A program made the position numbers and the translations under genes. DNA of 64,000 nt from Magnetospirillum sp. ME-1 (GTDB lineage Bacteria; Pseudomonadota; Alphaproteobacteria; Rhodospirillales; Magnetospirillaceae), in the NCBI RefSeq assembly GCF_002105535.1, contig NZ_CP015848.1, positions 1,759,191 through 1,823,190 of the forward strand, read 5' to 3'. Positions 19,342 through 27,830 of the stretch are shown piece after piece (position 1 is the stretch's first letter; the number at the start of each line of letters is the position of its first letter). A model generated the notes under the pieces. It worked only from the letters and a program-made list of their open reading frames with translations, had not been told where the DNA came from and did not search any database.

Positions 19342-20208
19342 CTACCCCGCCAGCAGCGGCTCAACCATGACGGCGGTCAAGAGCAGGACCAGCTGGATCA
19401 GCGAGGCGAAGAAATTGCCCATGGCGGCCTTGCGGCCTGGGCGCATGACCAGCAGCACGCTCTTGTAGATGAACCACACGCCGCCCAGGATCGCCGCACC
19501 CATGTAGAGCGGACCCGCGCCGAAGAAATAGGGCAACAGCGACGACGCCACCAGGGCGATGGTATTGGCGAGAATGATCCAGTTGGTCTCGGATTCCGGC
19601 TTGACCACCGGCAGCATGGGAATACCGGCGCTCGCGTAATCATCCTTCAGCGCGGTGGCCAGGCTCCAGAAATGGGGCGGCGTCCACAGGAACAGGATCA
19701 GGGCGAGAACCAGCGATTGCGGGCTTAAGCTCGGCACCGCCACGGCGGCGCCGGCCAGCACGGCGAAGCTGCCGGACAGACCGCCGATGACGATGTTCCA
19801 GGCGGTGCGGCGCTTCAGCCAGACGGTGTAGACGATGCCGTAGACGAAGGCACCGAGGAAAACGTGCAGCGCCGCCCAGGCATTGGCGGCAAAGGCGGCC
19901 AGGGCCACCGCGGCGACGGTCAACGCCAGCAGGCCGAGCGGCCACAGCGGACCGGCGGCGAACTGGCCGGAAGCGAAGGGACGGTTGCGGGTGCGGTTCA
20001 TCATCGGATCGATGTCGCGCTCCCAGTAATGGTTGAAGGCGCCGGCGGCGGCGGCCGACAGCAGCACGGCCATGGCGACGGCCACGACCTGGGAGGTTTG
20101 GGGCACGACGCTCGGCGTAACCAGGGCTCCGGCAATGGCTGCCAGGGCGCAGAACACGCCGATCCGCAGCTTGAATACCGACGCCAGCACTTTGAGGTTC
20201 GCCGTCAT
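19342..20208 (-). CDS. ctaB: protoheme IX farnesyltransferase (heme O synthase)
   Basis: The 288-residue UbiA-family membrane protein turns heme B into heme O by adding a farnesyl group, the first step towards heme A. The prenyltransferase motif NHYWERDIDPMMNRTRNRP (Asp-rich, DxxxxR) is complete, and the second conserved motif appears as YTVWLKRRTAWNIVIGG. About nine membrane helices are visible. The ATG at 20208 has a GGGAGAGGGTG site; a TTG seven codons earlier is possible. It follows the oxidase subunit I gene by 86 bp and precedes SCO1, so cofactor synthesis is encoded with its enzyme. Also called cyoE in other systems. Confidence 0.93.
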   Translation of the reverse strand: MTANLKVLASVFKLRIGVFCALAAIAGALVTPSVVPQTSQVVAVAMAVLLSAAAAGAFNHYWERDIDPMMNRTRNRPFASGQFAAGPLWPLGLLALTVAAVALAAFAANAWAALHVFLGAFVYGIVYTVWLKRRTAWNIVIGGLSGSFAVLAGAAVAVPSLSPQSLVLALILFLWTPPHFWSLATALKDDYASAGIPMLPVVKPESETNWIILANTIALVASSLLPYFFGAGPLYMGAAILGGVWFIYKSVLLVMRPGRKAAMGNFFASLIQLVLLLTAVMVEPLLAG

Positions 20209-20294
20209 CACCCTCTCCCACCCTTTCAAGACATACCCTTGGAGGGAAACGGGCGGGACCCGAAGATCCCGCCCGCCTTAGCTTAAGTACCGGA

Positions 20295-21971
20295 TCAGCT
20301 CATGATCCAGGTGCTGGCCAGATACTTCCAGTTGACGAAGTAGTAGAGCACAAACATCGTCAGGAAGAGCAGCGCCAGGGCGAAGGTGCCCGGGACGGCC
20401 ACGTGGTCGGCATTGCCGTACGAGGCCACCGGCGACGGAGCCGCGGCCGGAGCCGGCGGAACCGCAGGCTTGCCGAACAGCACCGAGCCCACGATGATCA
20501 GGACGAACAGAGCGCCGCCGACCACCGCGACCACCGCCGACACGCCCACGATGCCCATCATGAGGAAGGCAGCGGGAGCATGCGCGAAGGCGTGCGGAGC
20601 GTCCGAGAAGGCCATGTCCCAGTGACGACGGGACACGCCCAGCGTACCGGCACCCATCATGAACAGGGAGAACACGCCCATGCCCAGGCCGAACAGGTAC
20701 GGCTGGAGCTTGGCCAGGCCCGGCATGACCAGTTCGCGACCGAACAGGACCGGGACCAGGAAGTACGTGATCGCCATGAACGCCAGCGTCGTACCAGCCG
20801 CCACGGTAGCGTGGAAGTGGCCGGGAACGTAGATGGTGTTGTGGATCATGATGTTGATCTGTTCCACGCCCATGGTGACACCGGAGATGCCGCCGAGGAA
20901 GCCGAACAGGATCAGGGACAGGAACATGCCCGAGAACACCGGATTGCCCCAGGGAGCCTTCCGCAGCCATTCGAACATGCCGTTGTTGAAGCCCCTGCGA
21001 CGCTGGGCCGCCTCGATGCAACCCGGGACGGTCAGGCCGTGGATCATCGAACCCAGCACGGCGAGGTACATGCCGTACGAGGTGTTGAAGATCTTATAGG
21101 CGGACGACAGGCCGGGCTCCACCAGCAGGTGGTGGGCCGAAGCGATCTGCAGGAAGAAGATGTAGGTCAGGTAGGCACAACGGCTGACCTTCTCGGACAG
21201 CGGCTTGGCGCCGAACAGGATCGCGGCGATGGCGTACCACACGGCAATGTGGGCGGCCACGTTGATCTGCTGCGACGAGTGGCCCATGCCCCACCACACG
21301 ACCTTGTACATCAGCGGGTCGATGTGGCTGATCAGCCCGACCGACCACAGGAAGGTCGGGATCAGGATGATGGCGCCGGACGAGATGGTGTAGATGGCGA
21401 TGATGCACGCCGTCAGGGCACCAAAGGTGACCAGCGGAATGGAGCCCTCATAGGTCTTCTCCGCCTTGGCGACCACCAGGGTGCCCAGGAAGATGAAGCA
21501 GGCGATCAGGGCGCCCACGGCGAACAGGATCAGGCCCACGTAGAACAGCGGGTCAGCCTGCATCGGCACGTAGGAGGTCATCATCACGCTGGAATTGCCC
21601 TCGAGGACCTTCCAGTTGGTGATCGCGGCACCCAGAACCATCAGGGCGTACGCAACCCAGCCCATCTTGGGCGTGGCCAGGCGGCTTTGCAGCAGGATGG
21701 CCGAGGCGAAGTACATCAGCGCAACTTCGAAGAAGATGCACCAGACGATCAGGATGTCGATACCGTGCGCGGTCAGCGCCAGGTAGAACAGGTCGGCCGG
21801 CAGCAGGTGCACGGTCGGCCAGCGGGTCAAAGCGACGAGAAGGCCGAACAGACCGCCCAGGGCCAGCACCACGATGGCGGTGACCGCGTTGATCTTGATC
21901 AGCTTCTCGGCTTCATCATGGATCTTGAGACCCGTGAAGCCGCAGGTTCGAAATACGGGCTTGGCAACCAT
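20295..21971 (-). CDS. heme-copper oxidase subunit I, type B-like
   Basis: This 558-residue catalytic subunit has the low-spin heme ligand His69 (LTAHGID), the CuB ligands His231 (GMGHSSQQIN) and His280-281 (ASAHHLLVEP), and the heme ligands His385 and His387 (VPGHFH). All metal ligands are thus present, but helix VI has GHSSQQ where HPEVY or HPIVY is usual, so the cross-linked tyrosine is absent at that place. About 14 membrane helices are seen, with a Pro/Ala-rich loop near residue 505. It should reduce oxygen (or possibly NO) using electrons from the CuA subunit encoded 16 bp upstream. The ribosome site GGGGGAG precedes the ATG. Confidence 0.88.
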   Translation of the reverse strand: MVAKPVFRTCGFTGLKIHDEAEKLIKINAVTAIVVLALGGLFGLLVALTRWPTVHLLPADLFYLALTAHGIDILIVWCIFFEVALMYFASAILLQSRLATPKMGWVAYALMVLGAAITNWKVLEGNSSVMMTSYVPMQADPLFYVGLILFAVGALIACFIFLGTLVVAKAEKTYEGSIPLVTFGALTACIIAIYTISSGAIILIPTFLWSVGLISHIDPLMYKVVWWGMGHSSQQINVAAHIAVWYAIAAILFGAKPLSEKVSRCAYLTYIFFLQIASAHHLLVEPGLSSAYKIFNTSYGMYLAVLGSMIHGLTVPGCIEAAQRRRGFNNGMFEWLRKAPWGNPVFSGMFLSLILFGFLGGISGVTMGVEQINIMIHNTIYVPGHFHATVAAGTTLAFMAITYFLVPVLFGRELVMPGLAKLQPYLFGLGMGVFSLFMMGAGTLGVSRRHWDMAFSDAPHAFAHAPAAFLMMGIVGVSAVVAVVGGALFVLIIVGSVLFGKPAVPPAPAAAPSPVASYGNADHVAVPGTFALALLFLTMFVLYYFVNWKYLASTWIMS

Positions 21972-21987
21972 TTGCGCTCCCCCTCGA

Positions 21988-22533
21988 TTACTTGCCAGCC
22001 ACGACTCGGATTTTTCCGAGCATGGTGTGGTGGCCGATACCGCAGTATTCGTTGCAGATGATGCCGAAATCGCCGGAATCGGTCGGGGTGATGGTCACCA
22101 CCTCGTCGATGCCGGGATGGACCTGCAGATTGATATTGGCGGGCTGCACGGAGAAACCATGCTGCCAGTCAATGGACGAGAGGTGCAGGCGGTAGGACTT
22201 GCCCTTCTCGAGTTCGAGAACGGGGTACCATTCCCACAGGCGGGCCAGCATGTACACGTCCGAACCGGCCGGGGGACGAACCACCGGGGTCTTGGCGTGA
22301 CCTTCTTCGCCCACCTTGTACTTCTCGACGAAAGCGTCCACGCGGGCCTGATACACATCCGGCTGGATGCGATAGGCTTCGTTGGACATGTTCTGGGTGC
22401 CCTTGAGGTGCCACAGCGGCATCATGGCGAACATGATCAGCGCCCAGGTCAGGGCGATGAGCACCCAGACGACCTCGGTCTTCTCGACGGGCTCATTGAA
22501 CCAGACTTTTTGCTCCGGAGGAGTAATAGACAT
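21988..22533 (-). CDS. cytochrome c oxidase subunit II (CuA)
   Basis: The 181-residue protein has one membrane helix (VWVLIALTWALIMFAMMPLW) followed by a periplasmic cupredoxin domain with the complete CuA site: His in WQHGFSVQ and the motif CNEYCGIGHHTM. It has the short single-helix build typical of type B (ba3) oxidases. It takes electrons from cytochrome c and passes them to subunit I. A GGGAGGG site lies before its ATG. It is flanked by the small IIa-like gene (14 bp upstream) and the subunit I gene (16 bp downstream). Confidence 0.92.
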   Translation of the reverse strand: MSITPPEQKVWFNEPVEKTEVVWVLIALTWALIMFAMMPLWHLKGTQNMSNEAYRIQPDVYQARVDAFVEKYKVGEEGHAKTPVVRPPAGSDVYMLARLWEWYPVLELEKGKSYRLHLSSIDWQHGFSVQPANINLQVHPGIDEVVTITPTDSGDFGIICNEYCGIGHHTMLGKIRVVAGK

Positions 22534-22547
22534 TTATTATCCCTCCC

Positions 22548-22709
22548 TTACTTGGCGATCGGCAGCTGGGCGACTTCCATGATCCCCCAGATCGTGTAGG
22601 AAACCGCCGGAACCACCACACCGATAAAGAGGAGCAGGAACGGATTATCCAGGATGCGCTGCATCACCGGAATCTGCTCCTCCTCCTTGCCTTCGATTGA
22701 ATTGGACAT
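22548..22709 (-). CDS. small one-helix oxidase subunit (IIa-like)
   Basis: The 53-residue product has a charged N-terminus (MSNSIEGKEEEQIP) and one membrane helix (NPFLLLFIGVVVPAVSYTIW). In position and shape it matches the small subunit IIa of ba3-type oxidases, which supplies the helix missing from the short subunit II. The ATG at 22709 has AGGGAG upstream; a longer reading to 22760 adds residues unlike a membrane subunit. It is the first gene of the oxidase transcription unit. Confidence 0.75.
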   Translation of the reverse strand: MSNSIEGKEEEQIPVMQRILDNPFLLLFIGVVVPAVSYTIWGIMEVAQLPIAK

Positions 22710-22791
22710 CGATCGAACTCCCTTGGCATTTCCGAAAAAAACTCCGGACGACCGGACCATGAACCTCTCATTACGGAAAGTTCATCTCCTT

Positions 22792-22806
22792 GACTTTGGT
22801 AAAGTC
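22792..22806. promoter_or_regulatory. GACTTT-N3-AAAGTC dyad upstream of oxidase genes
   Basis: A perfect 6-bp inverted repeat with a 3-bp spacer lies 83 bp upstream of the IIa-like gene start, within its probable promoter. A second, looser inverted repeat (ATGAAC, N15, GTTCAT) is at 22759-22785. They look like operators, but no matching regulator is recognised; they are not FNR-type (TTGAT-N4-ATCAA). Confidence 0.4.
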
Positions 22807-22872
22807 GAGCGATCACAAACGTGCCGGAACGCTACATTTTTTGCGGGAGCAGCCGCGCGCCGAAGCCGGGTT

Positions 22873-23937
22873 TCAGGTGCGCTTGCGCAGATCGTGGATT
22901 GCCCAAAGGCACAGCGTCAGCAGGGCCATCGCCCCCATCTGATGGGCAGAGGCCAACCAGACGGGCACCACCAGGACCAAGGTCCCGATTCCCATGGCCA
23001 CCTGGAGCAAAGCCATGATCCCCACCGCATGAATGGCGGCGGGGACCTGGTCGCCCAGACGGGCACGGGCCCGGAACCAGCCGACCAGGGCCACGACGAC
23101 GGTGATCTCGGCCAGGGTGCGGTGACCGAACTGGACGGTCTTGATGTCCTCGAACAGGGAGTGGAAGCCCTCGGGGAACAGGTCCTTGGGGATGATCGCG
23201 CCATCCATCAGCGGCCAGGTGTTGTAGATCAGCCCCGCCTTCAAACCGGCCACCAGGCCGCCGAACAGCAGAGTGACCACCACCAGGGCGGTCAGCCAGA
23301 ACAACCAGGACAGCACGCCGCCGGTCTCGCCGTGCAGGCGGCGCGGCGCCGGCCGGTGATCGGCCAGGATGTCGAGCGCCAGCCAGAACATCCAGGCGTG
23401 AATCAGGAAGGCCAGGGCCAGATGGACGGTCAGCCGGTAATGGGACACGGCCGGATTGTCCACCAGGCCGCTCTTCACCATGAACCAGCCCATGCCGCCC
23501 TGGGCGGCGCCCAGCAGGAACACGCCGAGCAGGCGCGGAATCATCGCCTTTCCGATACGGCCGGAAAAGGCCAGCCACAGGAAAGGCAGGAAGAAGACGA
23601 TACCGATCAGCCGGCCCCACACGCGATGAATGTACTCGAGCCAGAAGATCCCCTTGAAGTCCGCCAGGCTCATGCCGGCATTGACCTTGATGTACTCGGG
23701 GGTCTGCTTGTACTTGTCGAAGAACAGCTGCCATTCGGCCTCGTTGAGGGGCGGAATGATGCCACGGATGGGCTCCCACTCCACCATGGACAGGCCGGAA
23801 TGGGTGAGCCGGGTCAGGCCGCCCAGCAGCACCATGACCGCCACCATGAAGCAACAGGCCAGCAGCCAGATCGCCACGTCGCGGTGAGCGCCGTTGGCGA
23901 GATCGGAGCGGCCGAAGGATCGCGACATGGTGGTCAT
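22873..23937 (-). CDS. ctaA: heme A synthase (COX15/CtaA type 2)
   Basis: The 354-residue membrane protein converts heme O to heme A. It has eight hydrophobic helices and the conserved His residues of the family in the segments GGLTRLTHSGLSM, EYIHRVWGR, RLTVHLALAF, FGHRTLAE and SAHQMGA. The ATG at 23937 has an AAGGGTGAGAAG site. The gene lies between a TlpA-like thioredoxin and the oxidase genes on the same strand. Together with the heme O synthase at 19342-20208 it shows that an A-type heme is made for the oxidases here. Confidence 0.93.
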   Translation of the reverse strand: MTTMSRSFGRSDLANGAHRDVAIWLLACCFMVAVMVLLGGLTRLTHSGLSMVEWEPIRGIIPPLNEAEWQLFFDKYKQTPEYIKVNAGMSLADFKGIFWLEYIHRVWGRLIGIVFFLPFLWLAFSGRIGKAMIPRLLGVFLLGAAQGGMGWFMVKSGLVDNPAVSHYRLTVHLALAFLIHAWMFWLALDILADHRPAPRRLHGETGGVLSWLFWLTALVVVTLLFGGLVAGLKAGLIYNTWPLMDGAIIPKDLFPEGFHSLFEDIKTVQFGHRTLAEITVVVALVGWFRARARLGDQVPAAIHAVGIMALLQVAMGIGTLVLVVPVWLASAHQMGAMALLTLCLWAIHDLRKRT

Positions 23938-23957
23938 CTTCTCACCCTTCCTGAATG

Positions 23958-24539
23958 CTACTTGGCCAGCACGGGATGGGACGGCAGGGTCAGCAGTTCG
24001 CGGACCACGTCGATCACGCCCGGCCCCGCCCAATCGGCCTCGCCTTCCATGCGGGCCGTCTCCTCGCCCTTGGCGTTAACCAGCAGGGCGGTGGGCATGC
24101 CGCGCACCTTGAGCGCCTTGGACAGGGAGCCGTCGGGATCGAGCACCACCGGCATGTTGGCGATGCCGCGCTCCTCCAGGAACTTCTTGGCGACGGGAGC
24201 GCCTTCCTTGTCCACGTTGACGGTCAGCACCTGGATGCCGGCAGCCTCGGCGATGGGCTTGAACTTGGCGAACAGCGGCAGCTCGCGCACGCAGGGAATG
24301 CACCAGGTGGCCCAGAAGTTCACCACGGTCGGCTTGGAAAAGCGCTCGTGCAGCGGCTTGGTGACGCCGTCCATGTCCGTGGTCATGGGGTTTTCCAGGG
24401 CAATGGCATAGTCCGGCCGCCGCATGGATTCCTTCACCAGGATGGGGGTGGGCTGCGGCTTGCGAATCTGAATGGCCGTGCCGGCCACCATGGCGAGGAT
24501 CAGCGACAGGGCCACCAGAATGAGAATACGGTCGGACAT
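23958..24539 (-). CDS. TlpA/ResA-like thiol-disulfide oxidoreductase
   Basis: The 193-residue protein has one N-terminal membrane anchor (ILILVALSLILAMVAG) and a periplasmic thioredoxin fold with the redox motif WCIPC and the cis-Pro segment RGMPTALL. TlpA-type proteins reduce disulfides during cytochrome c or CuA assembly; TlpA is known to reduce the CuA site of subunit II and ScoI in Bradyrhizobium. It lies 20 bp upstream of heme A synthase and heads the oxidase block, which fits an assembly role. A GGAAGG site precedes the ATG. Confidence 0.9.
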   Translation of the reverse strand: MSDRILILVALSLILAMVAGTAIQIRKPQPTPILVKESMRRPDYAIALENPMTTDMDGVTKPLHERFSKPTVVNFWATWCIPCVRELPLFAKFKPIAEAAGIQVLTVNVDKEGAPVAKKFLEERGIANMPVVLDPDGSLSKALKVRGMPTALLVNAKGEETARMEGEADWAGPGVIDVVRELLTLPSHPVLAK

Positions 24540-24623
24540 GGTTTACCTTCCAAAATACGGCCCGGAGTAGATCATGGAGACGGTGCTGAGGAACTTGCTT
24601 TTGGTCAAGCCTCCCCGGCCCGA

Positions 24624-26195
24624 TCAATCCGCCAGGATGGGATCGGGGATGGTGCCGACCATGGCGCGGCGATAGGCCATCTGGGCGGGTGCGGCCAGGG
24701 CGGACAGCGGGTTGTCCTCGTCGGTGAGCACCGGCGCACCGGCCAGCAGCGGCGAAGTCCGGTCGATGAAGCGCAGCGAGGCCAGCGACCGGGCCATCTG
24801 CTCGGCCATGCGGGGCGACACCGTGCCGGGCGTGATCCTCAGTTCGGCCAGACGGTCCAGAAGGCCGGGCCGGCGCGCCGCGAACAGGAAGCCGTTGGTC
24901 ACCGGCCGGGACGGCGGGCGGGCCTGCTCGACCATGGCCACCCGGCCGAACACCCGGGTCAGGGTGGCCAGGATGGCGTTGGTGGGTTCCATGTGGCGGG
25001 AGTCGAGAAAGCTGTTGATGGCCACCACGCCGCCATCGTTCAGGCAGCCACGCACATCGGCGAAGAACTCGCGGGTCAGCAGATGCTCGGGGATGCCGTC
25101 GCCCGAGAACAGATCGACGAAAACGATGTCGTGGTCGGGGGCGCAGCCGCGCACCTGCGTGCGGGCGTCGGCGAACACCAGCCGGGTCGCCGGGCCGGGG
25201 CGATAGCCGAAATGGTCGCCGGCCGCGTCATAGGCGCGGCGGTTGATTTCCACCACCTCGACCTTGGCCCCCCGGGCCTCGAAGGCGGCGGGGATCACCC
25301 CCGCCCCCAGGCCGAGAACCAGGACCTTGCGGGCCGAGGGCGCCAGATGGGCGGCGCCCGCCTCGAGGAAATGGGTGAATTGCAGCGCCGGGCGCCCCTC
25401 GGCGTCGAAACCGTTCTGGGCCAGACCGTCGTTGAACAGGATGCGCAGCATGCCCGGCCCCTCGCCCACCTCGACCACCTTCAGCACCCCGAAGGCGGAG
25501 GGATAGGCGGCGATTGTGCGCCAGGGCCGATCCTCGCCGTCGCGGGCGTCGCCTCCGCTCCGCCCTGCCGGGTCGAGGATGGCCAGGGCCAGGGCGGCGG
25601 CCAGACAGGCCAGCGCCAGTGTCCGGCCTTTTCCCCCGCCCATGGCGCCCAGCAGCCCCAGGACCGCGGCGATGACCAGGATGGAATGACGGCCGGAAAG
25701 ATGGGGAATCAGCGCGAAGGCGGCCACCAGCACACCGCCCACCGAGCCGATGGTGCTGATGAAGAACACCCAGCCCGCCCCGGCATCGGCCTCGCCGTGC
25801 AGGGGCCGCTCCAGCGCCACCAGCAGGGGATTGAGCGCCGACAGCAGGACCAGCGGCACCGCCAGCAGCAGGATCGAGGCCAGGAAGGCGCCCCCCACCA
25901 GACTCAGCTGCGCCAGCGGCCCGAGGCAGACGGGATAGAGCAGGACGGCAACCACCAGCCAGCCCCCCGACAGGGTGGGGGCAAGGTAATAGGCGTCACG
26001 GATCTGGTCGGAAGGACGCCGCCGGCAGAAAACGCCGCCGCAATAATAGCCCAGCGCCAGACACAGCAAAGTGACCGACAGGATGCCGGTCCAGATCAGC
26101 AGGCTGACACCGAAGAACGGGGTCATCACCCGGGACGCGATCAGTTGCAGGCACAGAATCGCCGCCCCCGTGATCACGATGGTCGCGCGCGCCAT
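24624..26195 (-). CDS. membrane-fused spermidine-synthase-like protein
   Basis: The N-terminal half (about residues 1-210 of 523) has around six membrane helices. The C-terminal half is a spermidine-synthase/methyltransferase-like fold with a nucleotide-binding glycine loop (VLVLGLGAGVIPAAF), an acidic strand end (VEVVEINRRAYDA) and the active-site-like Asp region FVDLFSGDG. Such fused proteins are common in proteobacteria, but their substrate is usually unknown. True spermidine synthases have YHE and more acidic pockets, so polyamine synthesis is not certain. A GAAGGGGGCGGGA site lies before the ATG. Confidence 0.82.
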   Translation of the reverse strand: MARATIVITGAAILCLQLIASRVMTPFFGVSLLIWTGILSVTLLCLALGYYCGGVFCRRRPSDQIRDAYYLAPTLSGGWLVVAVLLYPVCLGPLAQLSLVGGAFLASILLLAVPLVLLSALNPLLVALERPLHGEADAGAGWVFFISTIGSVGGVLVAAFALIPHLSGRHSILVIAAVLGLLGAMGGGKGRTLALACLAAALALAILDPAGRSGGDARDGEDRPWRTIAAYPSAFGVLKVVEVGEGPGMLRILFNDGLAQNGFDAEGRPALQFTHFLEAGAAHLAPSARKVLVLGLGAGVIPAAFEARGAKVEVVEINRRAYDAAGDHFGYRPGPATRLVFADARTQVRGCAPDHDIVFVDLFSGDGIPEHLLTREFFADVRGCLNDGGVVAINSFLDSRHMEPTNAILATLTRVFGRVAMVEQARPPSRPVTNGFLFAARRPGLLDRLAELRITPGTVSPRMAEQMARSLASLRFIDRTSPLLAGAPVLTDEDNPLSALAAPAQMAYRRAMVGTIPDPILAD

Positions 26196-26263
26196 TCCCG
26201 CCCCCTTCTCTCCCCGCCCAACGTCGTGGGGGACTATGTCAAATCGCCGGGAAACAAACCACC

Positions 26264-26287
26264 CTTGCAGCCCGGCAAAGCCATCCT
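26264..26287 (+). promoter_or_regulatory. possible heat-shock (RpoH) promoter
   Basis: CTTGCAG at 26264-26270 and CCATCCT at 26281-26287 resemble the -35 (CTTGAAA) and -10 (CCCCATnT) boxes of RpoH promoters, but the 10-bp spacing is short. Support comes mainly from the downstream small heat shock gene. Confidence 0.35.
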
Positions 26288-26349
26288 AAATCATTTCCGC
26301 CGGATGCCTATGAAGGGTCCGGACAGGTCCGATGGAATGGACCACAGCG

Positions 26350-26371
26350 TGACATTGCTTCGCAAAGGAGA
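26350..26371 (+). promoter_or_regulatory. ROSE-type RNA thermometer hairpin over hsp20 ribosome site
   Basis: TTGCTT at 26355-26360 pairs with the Shine-Dalgarno AAGGAG at 26365-26370 around a 4-nt loop. The pairs are U-G, U-A, G-G, C-G, U-A, U-A. The G opposite G and the UUGCU anti-Shine-Dalgarno motif are the hallmark of the 3' hairpin of ROSE elements, which melt at heat-shock temperature. The start codon follows 9 bases after the Shine-Dalgarno. The fit to an hsp20 gene strengthens the call. Confidence 0.75.
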
Positions 26372-26379
26372 ATGGAACC

Positions 26380-26868
26380 ATGTTGAGCTACGACTTTTCC
26401 CCCCTGCTGCGCACCGCCATCGGTTTCGAGCGCCTGGCCCGCCAGGCCGAGGCTGCGGCCCGCTCCGACGCCGATTCCGCCTACCCGCCCTACAATATCG
26501 AGACCGCCGGCGAGGACCATTACCGCATCACCCTGGCCGTGGCGGGCTTCTCGTCCAAGGAACTGGAGATCGAGACCCTGGACAACGTCCTTGCCATCAC
26601 CGGCAAGAAGCCTGAGGAGGAGGCAAGCGCCAGCTACCTGCACAAGGGCATCGCGTCGCGCGGCTTCACCCGCCGCTTCTCCCTGGCCGATCACGTGCGG
26701 GTGACGGGGGCCAATCTGGCCGATGGCCTGCTCACCATCGATCTGGTGCGCGAGATCCCCGAGGCCATGAAGCCCCGCCGCATCGAAATCGCCGGCGAGG
26801 CTCCCACCAGCCTGTTCGCCAAGGCCAAGAAACTGATCGAGGGCCCCGGCAAGAAGGACGCCGCCTGA
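26380..26868 (+). CDS. small heat shock protein, Hsp20/IbpA family
   Basis: The 162-residue chaperone has a short N-terminal arm, an alpha-crystallin domain at about residues 35-130 (PPYNIETAGEDHYRITLAVA, then GIASRGFTRRFSLADHVRV, ending GLLTIDL) and a C-terminal tail. It binds unfolded proteins without ATP and passes them to DnaK/ClpB. It is a class A sHsp by the IbpA-like N-terminus (MLSYDFSPLLRTAIGFERL). It appears to be a single gene under heat control at two levels: a possible RpoH promoter and a ROSE thermometer over its ribosome site. Confidence 0.93.
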   Translation: MLSYDFSPLLRTAIGFERLARQAEAAARSDADSAYPPYNIETAGEDHYRITLAVAGFSSKELEIETLDNVLAITGKKPEEEASASYLHKGIASRGFTRRFSLADHVRVTGANLADGLLTIDLVREIPEAMKPRRIEIAGEAPTSLFAKAKKLIEGPGKKDAA

Positions 26869-26885
26869 CGGTGGCCGAGCAAAGG

Positions 26886-26909
26886 ACCGGGCGCTTCGGC
26901 GCCCGGTCT
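26886..26909 (+). terminator. hairpin after hsp20 gene
   Basis: ACCGGGCGC and GCGCCCGGT arms around a TTCG-like loop lie 18 bp after the hsp20 stop. The stem is strong; only a weak T-stretch follows, so it may end or stabilise the transcript. Confidence 0.5.
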
Positions 26910-27062
26910 ACCAGTTGATGTCCGTGTCTTGGGCAACCACCCAGCATTTCCGCCGTCTCCGTTGACCGTATCAGGACCATCGCCGCGGCCCCCTATCGAC
27001 GGATATGCCAAGGCACTACAGACCTATGATATAATCGCCAAAACCTGAGATGGGGGGATTCG

Positions 27063-27830
27063 TTGACACGAATTGCCGATCGGTTTTGGCGAGCGGCTAT
27101 GGCGGTCTTGATCACGGCGGGGCTGATGTCCCCCGCATCGGTTAAGGCCGACGATGTCCTGCGCTTTTCCACCGGTATGATCGCTCCTTGGACCAACGCG
27201 GCCGGCACCGGGTTCCACCAGCGCCTGATCCACCTTCTGGCGGACAAGCTGGGCCGTCCGGCGGACCTGGAGGTCATTGCCGCCTCGTCGCGGGCGCTCA
27301 AACTGGCCGATGACGGAATCATCGACGGACTGGCGGGACGGGTGGCGGGATTGGACAGGGAATATACCAATCTGATCGCCGTTCCCGAGCGGATGTTCGT
27401 CAACGACTTCGTGGCCTGTGCATCGCCCGGCGCTCCGCTTCCCACCGACTGGGCCGCCGTGGGGCCGTTTTCCGTCGCCTATGTCATCGGCTGGCAGGTG
27501 TTCGAGCACAACCTGCCGCGGGTACGCGAACTGACCACCGTGAAGGATTCCGCCCAGTTGCTGGGCCTGCTCAGGGCCGGACGGGTAGAACTGATCCTGC
27601 ATGAACGCTGGCAGATCCTGTGGCTGGCCCGCGAGGCCGGAATCCCGCTGGTCTGCGCCGAGCCGCCGCTGGCCAGGGTGCCCATGTACATCTACCTGCA
27701 CCGCCGCCATGCCGACCTGGCCCCGGCCGTCGCCGACATCCTGCGCCGGATGAAGAAGGACGGATCGTACGATGCTATCGCCCGCCAGGTCTTCGGCGGC
27801 CTGGGCCCATCGGTGACGGAGGTCAAATGA
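27063..27830 (+). CDS. periplasmic solute-binding-like protein (SBP_bac_3 type)
   Basis: The 255-residue product has a signal peptide (AAMAVLITAGLMSPASVKA) and a type II periplasmic-binding fold of the family that binds amino acids (VLRFSTGMIAPWTN, then ASSRALKLADDGIIDGLAGR, ending PAVADILRRMKKDGSYDAI). No transporter permease is nearby; the next gene, overlapping by 4 bp, is a membrane histidine kinase. It is therefore more likely to present a ligand to the kinase than to serve uptake. The start used is TTG at 27063 with GGGGGG upstream; ATG at 27099 would cut into the signal peptide. Ligand unknown. Confidence 0.8.
   Translation: MTRIADRFWRAAMAVLITAGLMSPASVKADDVLRFSTGMIAPWTNAAGTGFHQRLIHLLADKLGRPADLEVIAASSRALKLADDGIIDGLAGRVAGLDREYTNLIAVPERMFVNDFVACASPGAPLPTDWAAVGPFSVAYVIGWQVFEHNLPRVRELTTVKDSAQLLGLLRAGRVELILHERWQILWLAREAGIPLVCAEPPLARVPMYIYLHRRHADLAPAVADILRRMKKDGSYDAIARQVFGGLGPSVTEVK

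Noticed and set aside
20403..22061. Plus-strand 552-codon frame opposite the oxidase genes
   Set aside because: Very rich in His, Gln, Asp and Gly; a shadow of the membrane-protein codons on the other strand.
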